64,000 bases of DNA, from contig WGMX01000013.1 of assembly GCA_016124855.1 (NCBI GenBank), positions 84,754-148,753 of the forward strand. The letters are read 5' to 3'. The DNA comes from Anaerolineaceae bacterium. Lineage in GTDB: Bacteria; Chloroflexota; Anaerolineae; Aggregatilineales; Phototrophicaceae. Each line of letters opens with the position of its first letter. Positions within the stretch are counted from its first letter, which is position 1. The position numbers and the translations under genes were made by a program. Below are positions 1-9,203 of this stretch, one piece after another. The notes under the pieces were generated by a model. The model was not told the DNA's origin. It was given only the letters and a program-made list of their open reading frames with translations, and did not search any database.

Positions 1-1822
1 GCATAACCTTATCGCCTGCACGGAAGGTGCGACCGGCAAGTTTTTTCTCGGCGGTGCGGCTGCTGCCGTTAAGCGCCATTTGGAGCGCGTCATTCAGGGC
101 AGTTACGCCAGCGGGACCGCGATACATGGGAGCAATCACTTGAATATCATTGAGCGGATCAATCCCAAACTTATTCGGTAGGCGATTTTGGACGATGTCT
201 ACGACTAACTCGGCAGCGCGTTCGGGGTCTTCTTCGCGGAAGAAGAAAAAGTCGCTGCTCTGATTGTTGAGTTCGGGCATCTCGCCGTGATTGACTCGGT
301 GCGCGTTATAGACGATGAGACTGTCTTCACTCTGGCGGAAGATGGTTTCAAGGCGGGTGACATGAGCGAGGCCGCTATCGATAACATCCCGAAGGACATT
401 GCCGGCGCCGACGCTGGGAAGCTGGTCAATATCACCGACAAGCATGAGGTGCGAATTAGGGCGAATGGCTTTGAGCAGGTTGTAAAACAGAATGAGGTCG
501 ATCATCGAGGACTCATCCACGATGACGATGTCGGCTTCTAGAGGCGAGTCTTCGTCGAGGTCAAAGCCGCCGTCGGGCATAAAGCCCAGCATCCGGTGAA
601 TGGTACTGGCTTGCTGTCCGGTGGCTTCCCCTAAGCGTTTGGCAGCGCGTCCAGTGGGAGAAGCGAGGCGGAAAGTGCGTTTCTCGGCAAGCAGAGCATT
701 GATGACCATCTGTAAGGTGGTGGTTTTGCCTGTGCCGGGGCCGCCGGTTAACACTGAAATTTTGCTGGTGAGGGCTGCTTTGACCGCGCCTTGCTGCTGT
801 TCGGTGAGGGTGACGTTGTTCTTTTTGGCGAGTTCGCGCAGGAATTCAGGCCACTTGGTTTTCTTCCAGACGGAGGCCATCATGGATGATGAGTTGGCGA
901 TTTGCCTTAGATGCTCAGCCGAGCCCACTTCCGAGTAGTAATAAACGGGCAGATAGACCGCGAACAGTTCGTTACCGTGTTCATCGTAAGCGGTGTTGCT
1001 GATGAGTTCGCCGGCCTTAATTTGCGCCTCAAGTGCTTCGGTGACGAGTTTGGAGTTTTCGACCTTAAGGAGTTCCGAGGTGGTGTTGACGAGAACCTGA
1101 CGCGGGACAAAGGTATGTCCATCTTGAGCGAGTTTGTTGAGGGCGAAGAGTAATCCAGCGCGGATGCGTTTGGGATCATCAAATTCCACGCCCATTTTTT
1201 GGGCGATGACATCGGCTTTGATGAAACCGATACCAAAGACTTCATCGGCAAGGTTGTAGGGGTTCTCTTGAACCTTCTGGACAGTTTGATCGCCGTACTC
1301 ATTGTGGATGCGGACGGACATGCGAGCACTGATGCCGTAACCTTGAAGGAAAATCATGGTTCGGCGAACGGATTGATTTTCCGCCCATGCTCTGATCAGC
1401 GATTTCGCCAGCGAGGTTTTGAGGCCGGGAACTTCCTCAATACGCTGGGGGTCGGTATCCAAAATGAGCAGGGTTTTGAGGCCAAAGTGCTTGACGATAC
1501 GCTCGGCTGTGACCGGGCCGATGCCGGGGACAATGCCGCTGGAAAGATAGTTGATGAGGCCAGTGGTAGTGGATGGCGGAACCGGATGGACTTGTTCGGC
1601 GCGGAACTGCATCCCCCAACGCGGGTCGTTAAACCATGCGCCGTCAAATTGAACCGACTCGCCGGGAGCCAGTTCGGGCATGGCGCCGACGACCGTCACC
1701 GTTCCATCGCGGGCGGCAGCGCCGTTGGTGACTTTGGCTTCGGGGGTCATTTTGAGGACGGTGTAGCCGTTTTCCTCGTTATAGAAGGTGATGCGCTCGA
1801 CTGCGCCGGTAAGGGTTTCCAT
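1..1822 (-). CDS. recD2: RecD2-type ATP-dependent DNA helicase (C-terminus beyond the window)
   Basis: Reading from an ATG at 1822 towards position 1, about 607 residues are open and the frame runs off the left edge, so the last motor motifs are missing. Residues about 96-113 and 128-145 form two helix-hairpin-helix segments (PGIGPVTA, VPGLKTS), typical of the RecD2 N-terminus. A Walker A motif GGPGTGKTTT lies near residue 360, followed by a Walker B-like IVIVDESSM and the motif LVGDIDQLPSVGAG. RecD2 is a 5'-3' superfamily 1B helicase used in repair and recombination outside RecBCD. No recB or recC is visible. The family is usually about 720-850 residues, which fits a truncated copy here. The start has no strong Shine-Dalgarno, but the protein begins with the expected TGAVERITFYNEENGYTV region. 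Confidence 0.92.
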   Translation of the reverse strand, partial: METLTGAVERITFYNEENGYTVLKMTPEAKVTNGAAARDGTVTVVGAMPELAPGESVQFDGAWFNDPRWGMQFRAEQVHPVPPSTTTGLINYLSSGIVPGIGPVTAERIVKHFGLKTLLILDTDPQRIEEVPGLKTSLAKSLIRAWAENQSVRRTMIFLQGYGISARMSVRIHNEYGDQTVQKVQENPYNLADEVFGIGFIKADVIAQKMGVEFDDPKRIRAGLLFALNKLAQDGHTFVPRQVLVNTTSELLKVENSKLVTEALEAQIKAGELISNTAYDEHGNELFAVYLPVYYYSEVGSAEHLRQIANSSSMMASVWKKTKWPEFLRELAKKNNVTLTEQQQGAVKAALTSKISVLTGGPGTGKTTTLQMVINALLAEKRTFRLASPTGRAAKRLGEATGQQASTIHRMLGFMPDGGFDLDEDSPLEADIVIVDESSMIDLILFYNLLKAIRPNSHLMLVGDIDQLPSVGAGNVLRDVIDSGLAHVTRLETIFRQSEDSLIVYNAHRVNHGEMPELNNQSSDFFFFREEDPERAAELVVDIVQNRLPNKFGIDPLNDIQVIAPMYRGPAGVTALNDALQMALNGSSRTAEKKLAGRTFRAGDKVM

Positions 1823-2278
1823 GCAGAGAAGTATAAAGTTTTGGGTTTCAAGTTACAAGTGAGGCGGCGGGAAAGTCGATAGTCGGTAGTCTTTAGATAT
1901 TAGTCGAAAATTACGGAACATTACAAATAATTCGTAAAATGCGGCGAATTCTGCAAAAACAGCAAATGCGAATGAAGATTTGCCCTAAAGGATTGCTTCG
2001 CTTATCGGAAATGTCTTCAGAACCGTCAATGCCAGTGTAATACAAGTGTAGGATTGGCGGCAGTGGCGGCGGCATTGACATTGGCGGTCGGTCAAATGAT
2101 GCTGTTAATGCTGTTGTTGCAGTTGAGAATTGGACTTTTGTAAGAAAGATTCGGAAAATTCTTCAATTTCTTCAGATTCAGAATCCATTTTTTGTGTATC
2201 AGTGAAATTGGCTCAAAGAGTACTCTACTGAGAGAATAATTGTAGAACAAAAGTGCGGAAAAGTCAAGAGGGAATCTA
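1823..2278. other. Intergenic region between recD2 and the TIR-WD40 gene
   Basis: No convincing gene is present. It holds the short-repeat relics at 1849-1906. It also has a 9-bp inverted repeat, gtcaatgcc at 2025-2033 and ggcattgac at 2071-2079, with a long loop that makes a terminator unlikely. The DNA becomes AT-rich towards the TIR gene. Confidence 0.5.
1849..1906. repeat. Dispersed short-tandem repeat relics
   Basis: Two repeat families seen elsewhere in the window sit side by side. A caagttacaagt unit (1849-1860) matches the arrays at 35137 and 35569. A set of agtcgatagtcggtagtc-like units (1874-1906) matches the element at 45161 on the opposite strand. They lie just upstream of the recD2 start. 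Confidence 0.6.
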
Positions 2279-4198
2279 TCAGATGATGCCCCATATATTG
2301 ATTTTGGGTTCTTGATTACATGCTGATGCAATAAGAGTTCCGTCATGAGAAAAATCAAGTGCGGATATTGGATAAGGATGTTCCTTAAATGCTAGTTCAA
2401 TTCCTTCTGGAACTTGCCACAGCTTCATGTTCCTATCACCTCCGCCTGAAATAAGTATTGAATTATCAGGCGCATAAGATAAAGCCCGAACAGCTCCTTC
2501 ATGAGCTTTGAATTTAATTAGCTTTCTTCTAGATGCTAAATCCCAAAGATGAATAAACCCATCATTTGTGCCAGTAGCTAAATAATTTCGATCCTTGGAG
2601 AGAGTCGTGACAATAGGGGAATCGTTTTTGTCATCGACCAATGTAATATACGTATTCGATTTGACATCCCAAATAAGAATTTTCCCATCATTTGCGCTTG
2701 ACAGTACAGTATTTTCATTTGATAGAAAACTGAGAAAATTGATATTTTTTTGTTCGAAATTAGCTATCACGGCAGTTGGTGAACCGTCAGGAAGTAACCA
2801 AATTTTAAGTAACCCCTCATTAGATCCTGTTACAACTCGTTTTTCATCACGAGAAAAATCGAATGCACTTATAGCGCCGTCACCTCCATCTAATCTGCAA
2901 TGTCTTTCCCAATAACGCCATACCTGAAGATCTCTAGCACAGGAGATTGAGGCGAAATACTCACCTGAATATGAATAGGAAATTTTTCCGACATTCCAAC
3001 CATTATTTGAAATTTTCTCGGCCTCGGGAGTTGAGAAAGTGCTTCCAACTTTTCCAGAAGGTATAGCCCAAGTTTGAATACGATCATTACGAAAACCTGT
3101 AGCGAGGCTGTGTCCACTTGGATCGAATTTTAATGAGAACGGGGTTTGATTAGTTTCTGTAGGAATTACTAAATGCAAACCAAGATCCAATGACCGAATT
3201 AATTCACTATTTATGGGTAAAAGTCTTGATGGGTCACCATAGTCGGGGCAAGTTTTCCGAATATCCTGTAGCAAGACAGAAACGGATCGCCATCGACTAC
3301 TTTGAGCAGCGACAATAGCTTGTTTATATACTGCTTCACAAGGAATGTTTCGATCACAAATTTCTATTACAGAATCGGCTCCGAGAGCATCAACATCAAA
3401 CTGAAGTGCATCTTGGGCAAATTGTTTCGCCTTCTTCCATTCTCCTGTTGCTATGGCGACGTAAGCATTGCCCATCATTTCTTCTACAATTGCTGGTATA
3501 AGTTGCTTTTTTCTTCTATCAACAAAAGTCTGAATTGTACCATCCATATAATTTGGATCAGTTTCAAGTATGCGTTGGTATATAAATAATGCCTGTAATG
3601 GGTTTTCACCTTCCATCTCGGTTGCGGAGGTAAAAAGTGTAAATAAGTCGCTCCCTTCAAATGTTTTGCTAATTTCCACTGTTTTGAGTGGTTCAGATTT
3701 TTTGTTTAAAGGAGTCTCGACAAGAATATCTATGCTATAACCTTCTATCCCTTTACCGGAATCGGACGAAAATATATGAACAATATCGCCTTGTGTAATA
3801 TTGGTAGGAAGATCGAGTAAACGTACTAATTTTTCTATTGCTTCATTTATATCCCCATTTAAGCGCCAAGAAGTAAAATCTACTTGTTCTCTGCTCGCTA
3901 CAGCAAACAGGTTAGTCATACTACATACTTCAAGTATGAGGGGAATTATTGTTTTGTTACGTATCAGCGCCCATGCAACCTCATCTTGTACCCATTGTGA
4001 TTCGACCGAATTTGGACTCAGAATCACTATGAACTGATCGCAGCGCTCAATCTTATTCCCAATTTGTTTTACAAAATTTCCAGCCTCGAGTTTTTGATAA
4101 TCAATAAAAATATCCGCCCCATGCTTTCGTAGTTCATAAGCAACGTGTTTGGCAAAATCCCTGTCTTTACTGGAATAACTGATGAAGATGTTTGGCAT
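2279..4198 (-). CDS. TIR domain protein with helical middle and C-terminal WD40 propeller
   Basis: The 639-residue protein starts at ATG 4198 with a TIR_2-type domain (residues 1 to about 130: FISYSSKDRDFA, then FIVILSPNSVESQWVQDEVAWAL). E73 in WVQDE aligns with the catalytic glutamate of NAD-cleaving TIRs (SARM1 has WVHKE), so the domain is plausibly an active NADase. Residues about 195-335 look helical and TPR-like. From about 355 to the end there are roughly seven WD40 blades ending in IQTWAI, LQVWRY, LKIWLL, ILIWDV, IHLWDL, MKLWQV and INIWGI, enough for one propeller. TIR-WD40 fusions occur in bacterial immune and signalling proteins, where the propeller may sense a trigger and TIR acts as effector; that role is inferred here. 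The gene is clearly AT-richer than recD2 and the GH4 gene on either side, which suggests transfer. No obvious partner gene is adjacent. Confidence 0.88.
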   Translation of the reverse strand: MPNIFISYSSKDRDFAKHVAYELRKHGADIFIDYQKLEAGNFVKQIGNKIERCDQFIVILSPNSVESQWVQDEVAWALIRNKTIIPLILEVCSMTNLFAVASREQVDFTSWRLNGDINEAIEKLVRLLDLPTNITQGDIVHIFSSDSGKGIEGYSIDILVETPLNKKSEPLKTVEISKTFEGSDLFTLFTSATEMEGENPLQALFIYQRILETDPNYMDGTIQTFVDRRKKQLIPAIVEEMMGNAYVAIATGEWKKAKQFAQDALQFDVDALGADSVIEICDRNIPCEAVYKQAIVAAQSSRWRSVSVLLQDIRKTCPDYGDPSRLLPINSELIRSLDLGLHLVIPTETNQTPFSLKFDPSGHSLATGFRNDRIQTWAIPSGKVGSTFSTPEAEKISNNGWNVGKISYSYSGEYFASISCARDLQVWRYWERHCRLDGGDGAISAFDFSRDEKRVVTGSNEGLLKIWLLPDGSPTAVIANFEQKNINFLSFLSNENTVLSSANDGKILIWDVKSNTYITLVDDKNDSPIVTTLSKDRNYLATGTNDGFIHLWDLASRRKLIKFKAHEGAVRALSYAPDNSILISGGGDRNMKLWQVPEGIELAFKEHPYPISALDFSHDGTLIASACNQEPKINIWGII

Positions 4199-4274
4199 TT
4201 GGGATTCCTTGCAAAAAACGATAGCAGTAATTATGACCTGCTATTATGTTAGGAGCAAATGATATGGATGGATT

Positions 4275-4298
4275 TTGGGCTTGTCAGGGCAAGCCCAA
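4275..4298 (-). terminator. Hairpin downstream of the GH4 gene
   Basis: A 9-bp perfect stem (ttgggcttg at 4275-4283, caagcccaa at 4290-4298) with a 6-nt loop lies just past the stop of the minus-strand GH4 gene and before the TIR gene. There is no clear U-tract, so it may be a weak terminator or a processing hairpin. Confidence 0.45.
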
Positions 4299-4336
4299 GA
4301 TGATTTTCTTACTGCAAACGGCAATTCATGGGAGTT

Positions 4337-5719
4337 CTACGCAAACCAATTCTGCGGGATGGCCTCTTTTTCGGCGTCGAGGAGAGCGGCAAGGATGGCA
4401 TCGGCATCGGCGATGGATGTGACCAGTGGGTCGGTCATCATGGCTTGACGCAGCAGGTTATAGTCACCACGTATGACCGCTTCAGCAGTGAGTTCATGGG
4501 TATCCAAGATGAGTTCTTGACGGGCACGCAGGCCACGCGGCATCTCACCCACCGGACGGGGACGCGCGCCGTTCATATCGACATCGCACAGCAATTCAAG
4601 GAAGGCATCATCCTGCATATTGGTGACCGCACCACGATTGGGTGTGTTGATGTAGAAGGGTTTGCCCAAATCGCCAACCATATTCTCGATGATGTCGGTA
4701 GCGTGATCTGGTCCGAACGTTTCCATATAGGTATTTATGGGTGTTTCACCGCTGACGAAATTATCGACCTGCTGCCACATTTCGGCATGACGGTCGTAGC
4801 GATCTTCTGTTTCCCAAATCGAAAGAGGGGGAATATCGTCGGCAAGCGTGCCTTTTCCCTGCCAGAAGGGAAGATATTCTTTGGTGTGAGCGACGCAGAC
4901 GGGGATACTGCCATAGATTTCAAAGAGCTTATGGGTGATGCGGTTGTTGTGAATGGCCTTCGCGCCTTTGTCGCCGCCCACGTCTTCAGTGGCTGCGAGT
5001 TTCTTAATCGACTCGGCGATGGCGGGCATAACGTTCTCGCCGTTATACTCGGCCTTGAGCATCCATGTAAAGTGATTGACACCGGCGATGCGCATGTCGA
5101 ATGCGGCATCGATTTCATCAGTGTATTCAGCCGGATTTGAGATGATGCCCGCCCGAAGCGCGTTGTTGCGTTTGATGTGGGGCATATGCAGACTGTCGCA
5201 GAGGGCAAAGGATTTGATTTGAGGGGCATAGCGCATGAGGGCGATGCCGTTAATGGCGGAGGGGTTGATATAGTTGATGACCCATGCCTCAGGACAGAGG
5301 GCTTCAATATCGCGGATACATTTCATAATGACGGGAAGCTCACGCATGGTGCGGAAGATGCCGCCGGGGCCGATGGTGTCGCCGGAACACATGCGGATGC
5401 CAAATTTTTCTGAAATGGCGCAGTCGATGCCGCGATAATAAACCGTATTGCGGGCGAAACTGAGGACGACGAAATCGGCTCCGGGAAGGACGTCTTTCCA
5501 ATCGGTTGAAGCCTCCAGCTTGAGCGAAACGCCGGTTTCAGCGATGACCATTTCTGCCAGCTTCGCCATGCGTTCGATGCGATCCGGTTGATTGTCAACC
5601 AAGGCTAAAGTGCCGGAATTCAGAACCGGTGAATGTACCATTTGCCAGATGGCCTGCCTGCCAAAAAACAAACTGCCAGCGCCAATGACAACGACCTTCG
5701 GATGTTGGTTTTCGGACAT
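4337..5719 (-). CDS. Glycoside hydrolase family 4 (alpha-galactosidase/alpha-glucosidase type)
   Basis: The 460-residue cytoplasmic enzyme opens with an NAD-binding Rossmann motif (VVVIGAGSLFFG, residues 9-20). Metal-binding features of GH4 are present: CDSLH at 174-178 with C174 and H178, and GVNHFTW at 213-219 with H216. GH4 enzymes use NAD+ and a divalent metal in a redox-elimination mechanism to cleave alpha- or beta-glycosides, often imported or phosphorylated sugars. The exact substrate cannot be read from the sequence. NPSAINGIALMRY and the length fit the MelA/AglA branch. ATG 5719 is a good start. No sugar transporter or regulator is next to it. Confidence 0.9.
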   Translation of the reverse strand: MSENQHPKVVVIGAGSLFFGRQAIWQMVHSPVLNSGTLALVDNQPDRIERMAKLAEMVIAETGVSLKLEASTDWKDVLPGADFVVLSFARNTVYYRGIDCAISEKFGIRMCSGDTIGPGGIFRTMRELPVIMKCIRDIEALCPEAWVINYINPSAINGIALMRYAPQIKSFALCDSLHMPHIKRNNALRAGIISNPAEYTDEIDAAFDMRIAGVNHFTWMLKAEYNGENVMPAIAESIKKLAATEDVGGDKGAKAIHNNRITHKLFEIYGSIPVCVAHTKEYLPFWQGKGTLADDIPPLSIWETEDRYDRHAEMWQQVDNFVSGETPINTYMETFGPDHATDIIENMVGDLGKPFYINTPNRGAVTNMQDDAFLELLCDVDMNGARPRPVGEMPRGLRARQELILDTHELTAEAVIRGDYNLLRQAMMTDPLVTSIADADAILAALLDAEKEAIPQNWFA

Positions 5720-5884
5720 CAGATTCTTGCTCCCTAGCGTAAAAAAGGACGTATTGCAGCATATTCTAATGTGCCCATTATTACCCGTTTTTTGAATTCG
5801 GAAAAGAATCCAAGAATTGGATGCGATTAGCCTTTATACAACTAAATATCGTGTTGTCCTGTATTCAAAAATGCCTTACTTTGT

Positions 5885-5953
5885 CTCGCCGAGGGCTAAA
5901 GCCGCTCGGCTAACCACCGGACAAGCGCACTAAAGGCGCTTCAAGAACGCGGA
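5885..5953. repeat. REP-like element with two small hairpins
   Basis: The sequence reads as two adjacent hairpins. gccgag at 5888-5893 pairs with ctcggc at 5905-5910 around ggctaaagcc. aagcgc at 5923-5928 pairs with gcgctt at 5936-5941. The cgagggctaaagcc...ctcggctaac layout followed by gcgc...gcgcttcaagaacgcgg resembles intergenic repeats known from Chloroflexota genomes (recalled, not searched). Confidence 0.5.
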
Positions 5954-6056
5954 TTTCTAATTTGATGGGTAGTGAAGTGGTGAATAGCTCCCATACAAAA
6001 ACAAGATTTTAAATTTGGGTAAAATTCTTCCTACGGCTATTCAAACCGATAAACTC

Positions 6057-6088
6057 AAAATGGGTGGCAGATACCAGCCACCCATTTT
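6057..6088 (-). terminator. Rho-independent-type terminator of the 6117-7688 gene
   Basis: A perfect 12-bp stem, aaaatgggtggc (6057-6068) and gccacccatttt (6077-6088), with an 8-nt loop. The A/T-rich stem ends give a U-run on either strand. It sits 29 nt past the stop of the minus-strand gene. Confidence 0.8.
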
Positions 6089-6116
6089 TATTGTTTTGTC
6101 GCGATTGCGGATTCAC

Positions 6117-7688
6117 TTACTTGGCGGAGAGTGTCATTTGGGCGAGGCACATTGCGCCAGAGGTATTCATATAGGTCAGGCCAAGCATTCCTCCCTGCCC
6201 GTTAAGCTGCGCCGCGATTTGATAGGTAATGCCTTTTGAGGGTTCGGAACCATCATAGGTGGCATATCCATATTGGTCTTTGAAGGTCAACGTTTTTCCA
6301 TCCACAATGAGCTGATAGCTGCCATCGAGGCGCTTTTCGAAGGTCGCGCCATTAAAGTTTGGCAGTTTTTCTTGTATGGCAGCGGGGCACATTTGCTCAT
6401 CGGGCTGGAAACTGATTTGGTAGCTCTGGTTATTGGTGGTGGCGAGCGGTGTTGCCGTAGGATCAATGAAGGGCGCTGATGTGGCGGCAGGAGCGGATGA
6501 TGTGGACGCGCTTAAGTCTCCACTCTTAAAACACATCTCTGTTACGCTGGCAAATTTGCCCCAATCCATTTTGATGACCCCGCTGAGTACTTGAACCGTA
6601 ATCTGGTATTTGGAGGAAATCAGTTGGTAGCGGAGACTGCTATCAGAGCCAACGGGAAACAAGGTGTGTTGATCATCACCCAAACGCAGCAGCATGTCAC
6701 CGTTATTGGCATAGTCGATTTTGGCCTGAGTGAAAGTTGGCTGCGTTTTGGCGGTGCATGTGCCGCTGTCCATTGTCCACGTTACGGGGTATGTTCCGGG
6801 CGGAACGGGTTGTTGGGGCGGGACGGCTGTTCCTTCGACAATGGCTGTGAGAGTCGGCTGAAGGGTCGCTATGTCATTGACCGTGGCGTGAATGACGGAA
6901 GCATCGGTTTGCGCCAGTTCAAATTTGCTGCTGGATTCGACCGAACATCCACCATCTTCCTTGTAAATGTAGTGTATTGCAATTACGTCGGGTGAGATAA
7001 TTTGGTATTCGGTAATGGTTGAGGTTTCGATAGAGCCACCGGATGAACCTATTTGCAAGTTCAAATTACGGCTGGTGGTGGCTGTGCGATAAAGCTGCGG
7101 CTGTACGAGCGGATAGGCATAGTCATTGATAAAGAGGAAATCCGCTGTACTTGATTGATAGATCGGAATGAGCGGAATGACAGGTGTCGCGCCATCTCCG
7201 TCACCATCGGGATTATGACCAATCCCCATTGCCTTACAAGTGCCGATGATGGTTGTTTGTGAGCGCGTTTGCCGCCAATAGCCCGGTACAATGCGGGATG
7301 AGTCTGGCGTGAGTGTCGGACGCTGGACGGTGCTGGTGGGAATCATCGTCGGGTAGGTGCAGTAGGTTTGACCATCCGCGCCGGTTATACAGGCCTCCAT
7401 AGTCGGGTAGGTACAGTAGGTTTTCCCATCATTGCCAGTAATACATAAAGGTTCTTTGGTTGGGGGCATTGGCAGATCGTCAGGATCGAGGTCAACAGTT
7501 GGCCGGGGAATAGGTGTTGAAGTGGGGGGAAAGGGCAATTCATCAGGATCAATATCAATGGTAGGTCGGACGACAGGTGTCGAACTTGGATAGGGCATTG
7601 GAACATCATTAGGATCATCTTGGCCCGCGACCAGACCCACACCGATACATAAAGTTAATAGAAATAACAGGAAGAATCGGTTTCGCAT
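6117..7688 (-). CDS. Secreted protein with Pro/Thr/Asp-rich repeats, function unknown
   Basis: The 523-residue protein starts with a signal peptide (MRNRFFLLFLLTLCIGVG, cleavage probably after GLVAG). A low-complexity N-terminal part follows: two or three copies of a D-rich block (RPTIDIDPDELPFPPT, RPTVDLDPDDLPMPPT) and two copies of a cysteine-bearing block (CITGNDGKTYCTYPTM, CITGADGQTYCTYPTM). The remaining 390 residues have no family I recognise; they are probably beta-rich with scattered cysteines. It ends a single-gene transcript with a strong hairpin. Cell-surface or secreted location is supported; function is not. Confidence 0.75.
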   Translation of the reverse strand: MRNRFFLLFLLTLCIGVGLVAGQDDPNDVPMPYPSSTPVVRPTIDIDPDELPFPPTSTPIPRPTVDLDPDDLPMPPTKEPLCITGNDGKTYCTYPTMEACITGADGQTYCTYPTMIPTSTVQRPTLTPDSSRIVPGYWRQTRSQTTIIGTCKAMGIGHNPDGDGDGATPVIPLIPIYQSSTADFLFINDYAYPLVQPQLYRTATTSRNLNLQIGSSGGSIETSTITEYQIISPDVIAIHYIYKEDGGCSVESSSKFELAQTDASVIHATVNDIATLQPTLTAIVEGTAVPPQQPVPPGTYPVTWTMDSGTCTAKTQPTFTQAKIDYANNGDMLLRLGDDQHTLFPVGSDSSLRYQLISSKYQITVQVLSGVIKMDWGKFASVTEMCFKSGDLSASTSSAPAATSAPFIDPTATPLATTNNQSYQISFQPDEQMCPAAIQEKLPNFNGATFEKRLDGSYQLIVDGKTLTFKDQYGYATYDGSEPSKGITYQIAAQLNGQGGMLGLTYMNTSGAMCLAQMTLSAK

Positions 7689-7938
7689 AACGCATTCTCT
7701 CTACTAGCGGATTTTTGATGTTCAAATTGAACATGATTTTGAGAGTTGTTTCGTCATGCGAGGGTACGAAAGCGATCTCCATCGTTCGGTGGAGATTTAC
7801 GATACAGCAGTTTTGGTCAATTAAGGAGAAAAAGAGGAAGGCTCTGAGAACCTTCCCTACCGAAGAAAATTTAACGCGTCATAAAAGCGTTGTGGCGTGA
7901 AAGATTGCGGTCGTCTGTTGCGAACGCTCGTTTATTGG

Positions 7939-9030
7939 CTAGACCGGATTGGTATCCATAATCGAATCAACAACAGGGACAAGTTTGGTGCTGCTGAGAC
8001 GGCGCATGATGGCGGAGCGTGTAAGGGCGACGGGGACAAATTGGCGCTGCTTATGATAGGTGCGGTAGAGCCAAATGCCGCTGAGTACGAAAATAACAAG
8101 GTAAGTGCCGAGTAGGGCAAGTGCCGGAACAGTGATTCCGAAAAGCTGGTGCAGCGTATCGGCGGCAAGCGGGATATTGAAAATATAGAAGTAGTTGAGC
8201 GCCACTGCCCCAAAAAGCGCGCTCAGGCGATAAGGTGACTTCAGGAAAAAATTCAAGATCAGGAAGATGCCGAGGCTGATGAGCATAAAGAGCGCGATCA
8301 AGCTGTAGAGGGTGACGACGTTGATTTGCGGGGCATCGGGCAGGATGTAGTAGGCCAGAATGAGGCCGGGGAATGCTCCTGCGAACAGACGACGAAACGT
8401 ATTGGCCCGTTGATCGGTGTCGTAATGATCGGCAACAGTGGAAAGCGCGGGGTTAAAGTCGTAGCAATTTTTGATGCATCCCACGCACGGTTGACAGTAA
8501 TTATTGGGGACGGTGACAAAAGGGGATTGTCCGTAAAGGCGTTCCACCGTAATGAGCGGACATAAGGTGCTGCACCATCCACTTTTCCCTTTGAAGAAAT
8601 AGCCTCCGAACAAAGCGGCTGTAAATGCAATGAGCAGTAATAAGCCGAGGGCTGGCCCGCTGCTATTGAAGAGTTCTTTGCGGGTCGGTACGATGATGAT
8701 GAACAGGATGATGCCGATGAGCGAGGCGTAAGTTTTGAGCCAGTTGGGCAGAATAAGGGCGCGTCCGAACTTGAATATGGTGGGTGTCTGGTTGAGCGCA
8801 GCCATCGGGCAGATGTTGCGCCAGATACCGGGTGCAATGAAGAATATAATCGGCAGCACGGGTACAATCATGCGCCAGAAAATGAATAAGGCAGCCTGCG
8901 GGCGGGTGAAGGACGTAATAATGAGGCCATAACCGATGCCGACAGTAAGAAAACGGCTGATGTTCCAAATGGTTTGCGGCACCCGTTGGCGCAAGTTGTT
9001 GTAGTTGGGGAATGTTGTTTTTGTCGTCAT
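7939..9030 (-). CDS. Membrane-bound 4Fe-4S polyferredoxin-like protein (NosR/CcoG-like)
   Basis: The 363-residue protein has about eight to nine hydrophobic segments. It also has a classic [4Fe-4S] site, C179-x2-C182-x2-C185-x3-C189 (YCQPCVGCIKNCY). Extra cysteines are C74 (RNICPMA) and C153/C157 (GWCSTLCPL). That pattern is found in the membrane electron-transfer proteins NapH, NosR and CcoG. It probably moves electrons across or along the membrane to a partner not encoded nearby. Cysteines in RNICPM and WCSTLCPL could hold a second cluster, though not with the standard spacing. ATG 9030 is the start; the gene is monocistronic and divergent from the GT39 gene. Confidence 0.8.
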   Translation of the reverse strand: MTTKTTFPNYNNLRQRVPQTIWNISRFLTVGIGYGLIITSFTRPQAALFIFWRMIVPVLPIIFFIAPGIWRNICPMAALNQTPTIFKFGRALILPNWLKTYASLIGIILFIIIVPTRKELFNSSGPALGLLLLIAFTAALFGGYFFKGKSGWCSTLCPLITVERLYGQSPFVTVPNNYCQPCVGCIKNCYDFNPALSTVADHYDTDQRANTFRRLFAGAFPGLILAYYILPDAPQINVVTLYSLIALFMLISLGIFLILNFFLKSPYRLSALFGAVALNYFYIFNIPLAADTLHQLFGITVPALALLGTYLVIFVLSGIWLYRTYHKQRQFVPVALTRSAIMRRLSSTKLVPVVDSIMDTNPV

Positions 9031-9203
9031 CTGTATCCCATTTGTTGGCTGTCAGGTAGATGAGATAATAATGAAGATGGTATTGATGACGATGGGCGAT
9101 TAGTACTGCATGTTCGGCTGTTTCGGTGAGGGAACGTTTGTATTGTGTAATAAGGGTACTAAAGTAATTGGCAGAAATTTGTTTTTGCCAGAGGTTGCAC
9201 ATT

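Larger units (their letters stand above)
5720..6116. other. Intergenic region with REP-like element and terminator
   Basis: No gene is seen. It contains the double-hairpin repeat at 5885-5953 and the strong hairpin at 6057-6088 that ends the gene at 6117-7688. The part next to 5720 is AT-rich and probably carries the GH4 promoter, but no box is clear enough to call. Confidence 0.5.

Noticed and set aside
1199..1882. Long plus-strand reading frame opposite recD2
   Set aside because: It is the complement of an unmistakable helicase gene, and its product has no recognisable domain.
2025..2079. Terminator or regulatory hairpin between recD2 and the TIR gene
   Set aside because: Arms are only 9 bp with a 37-nt loop and no U-tract.
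4328..5140. Long plus-strand reading frame opposite the GH4 gene
   Set aside because: Antisense shadow of a well-conserved enzyme; no ribosome site or domain.
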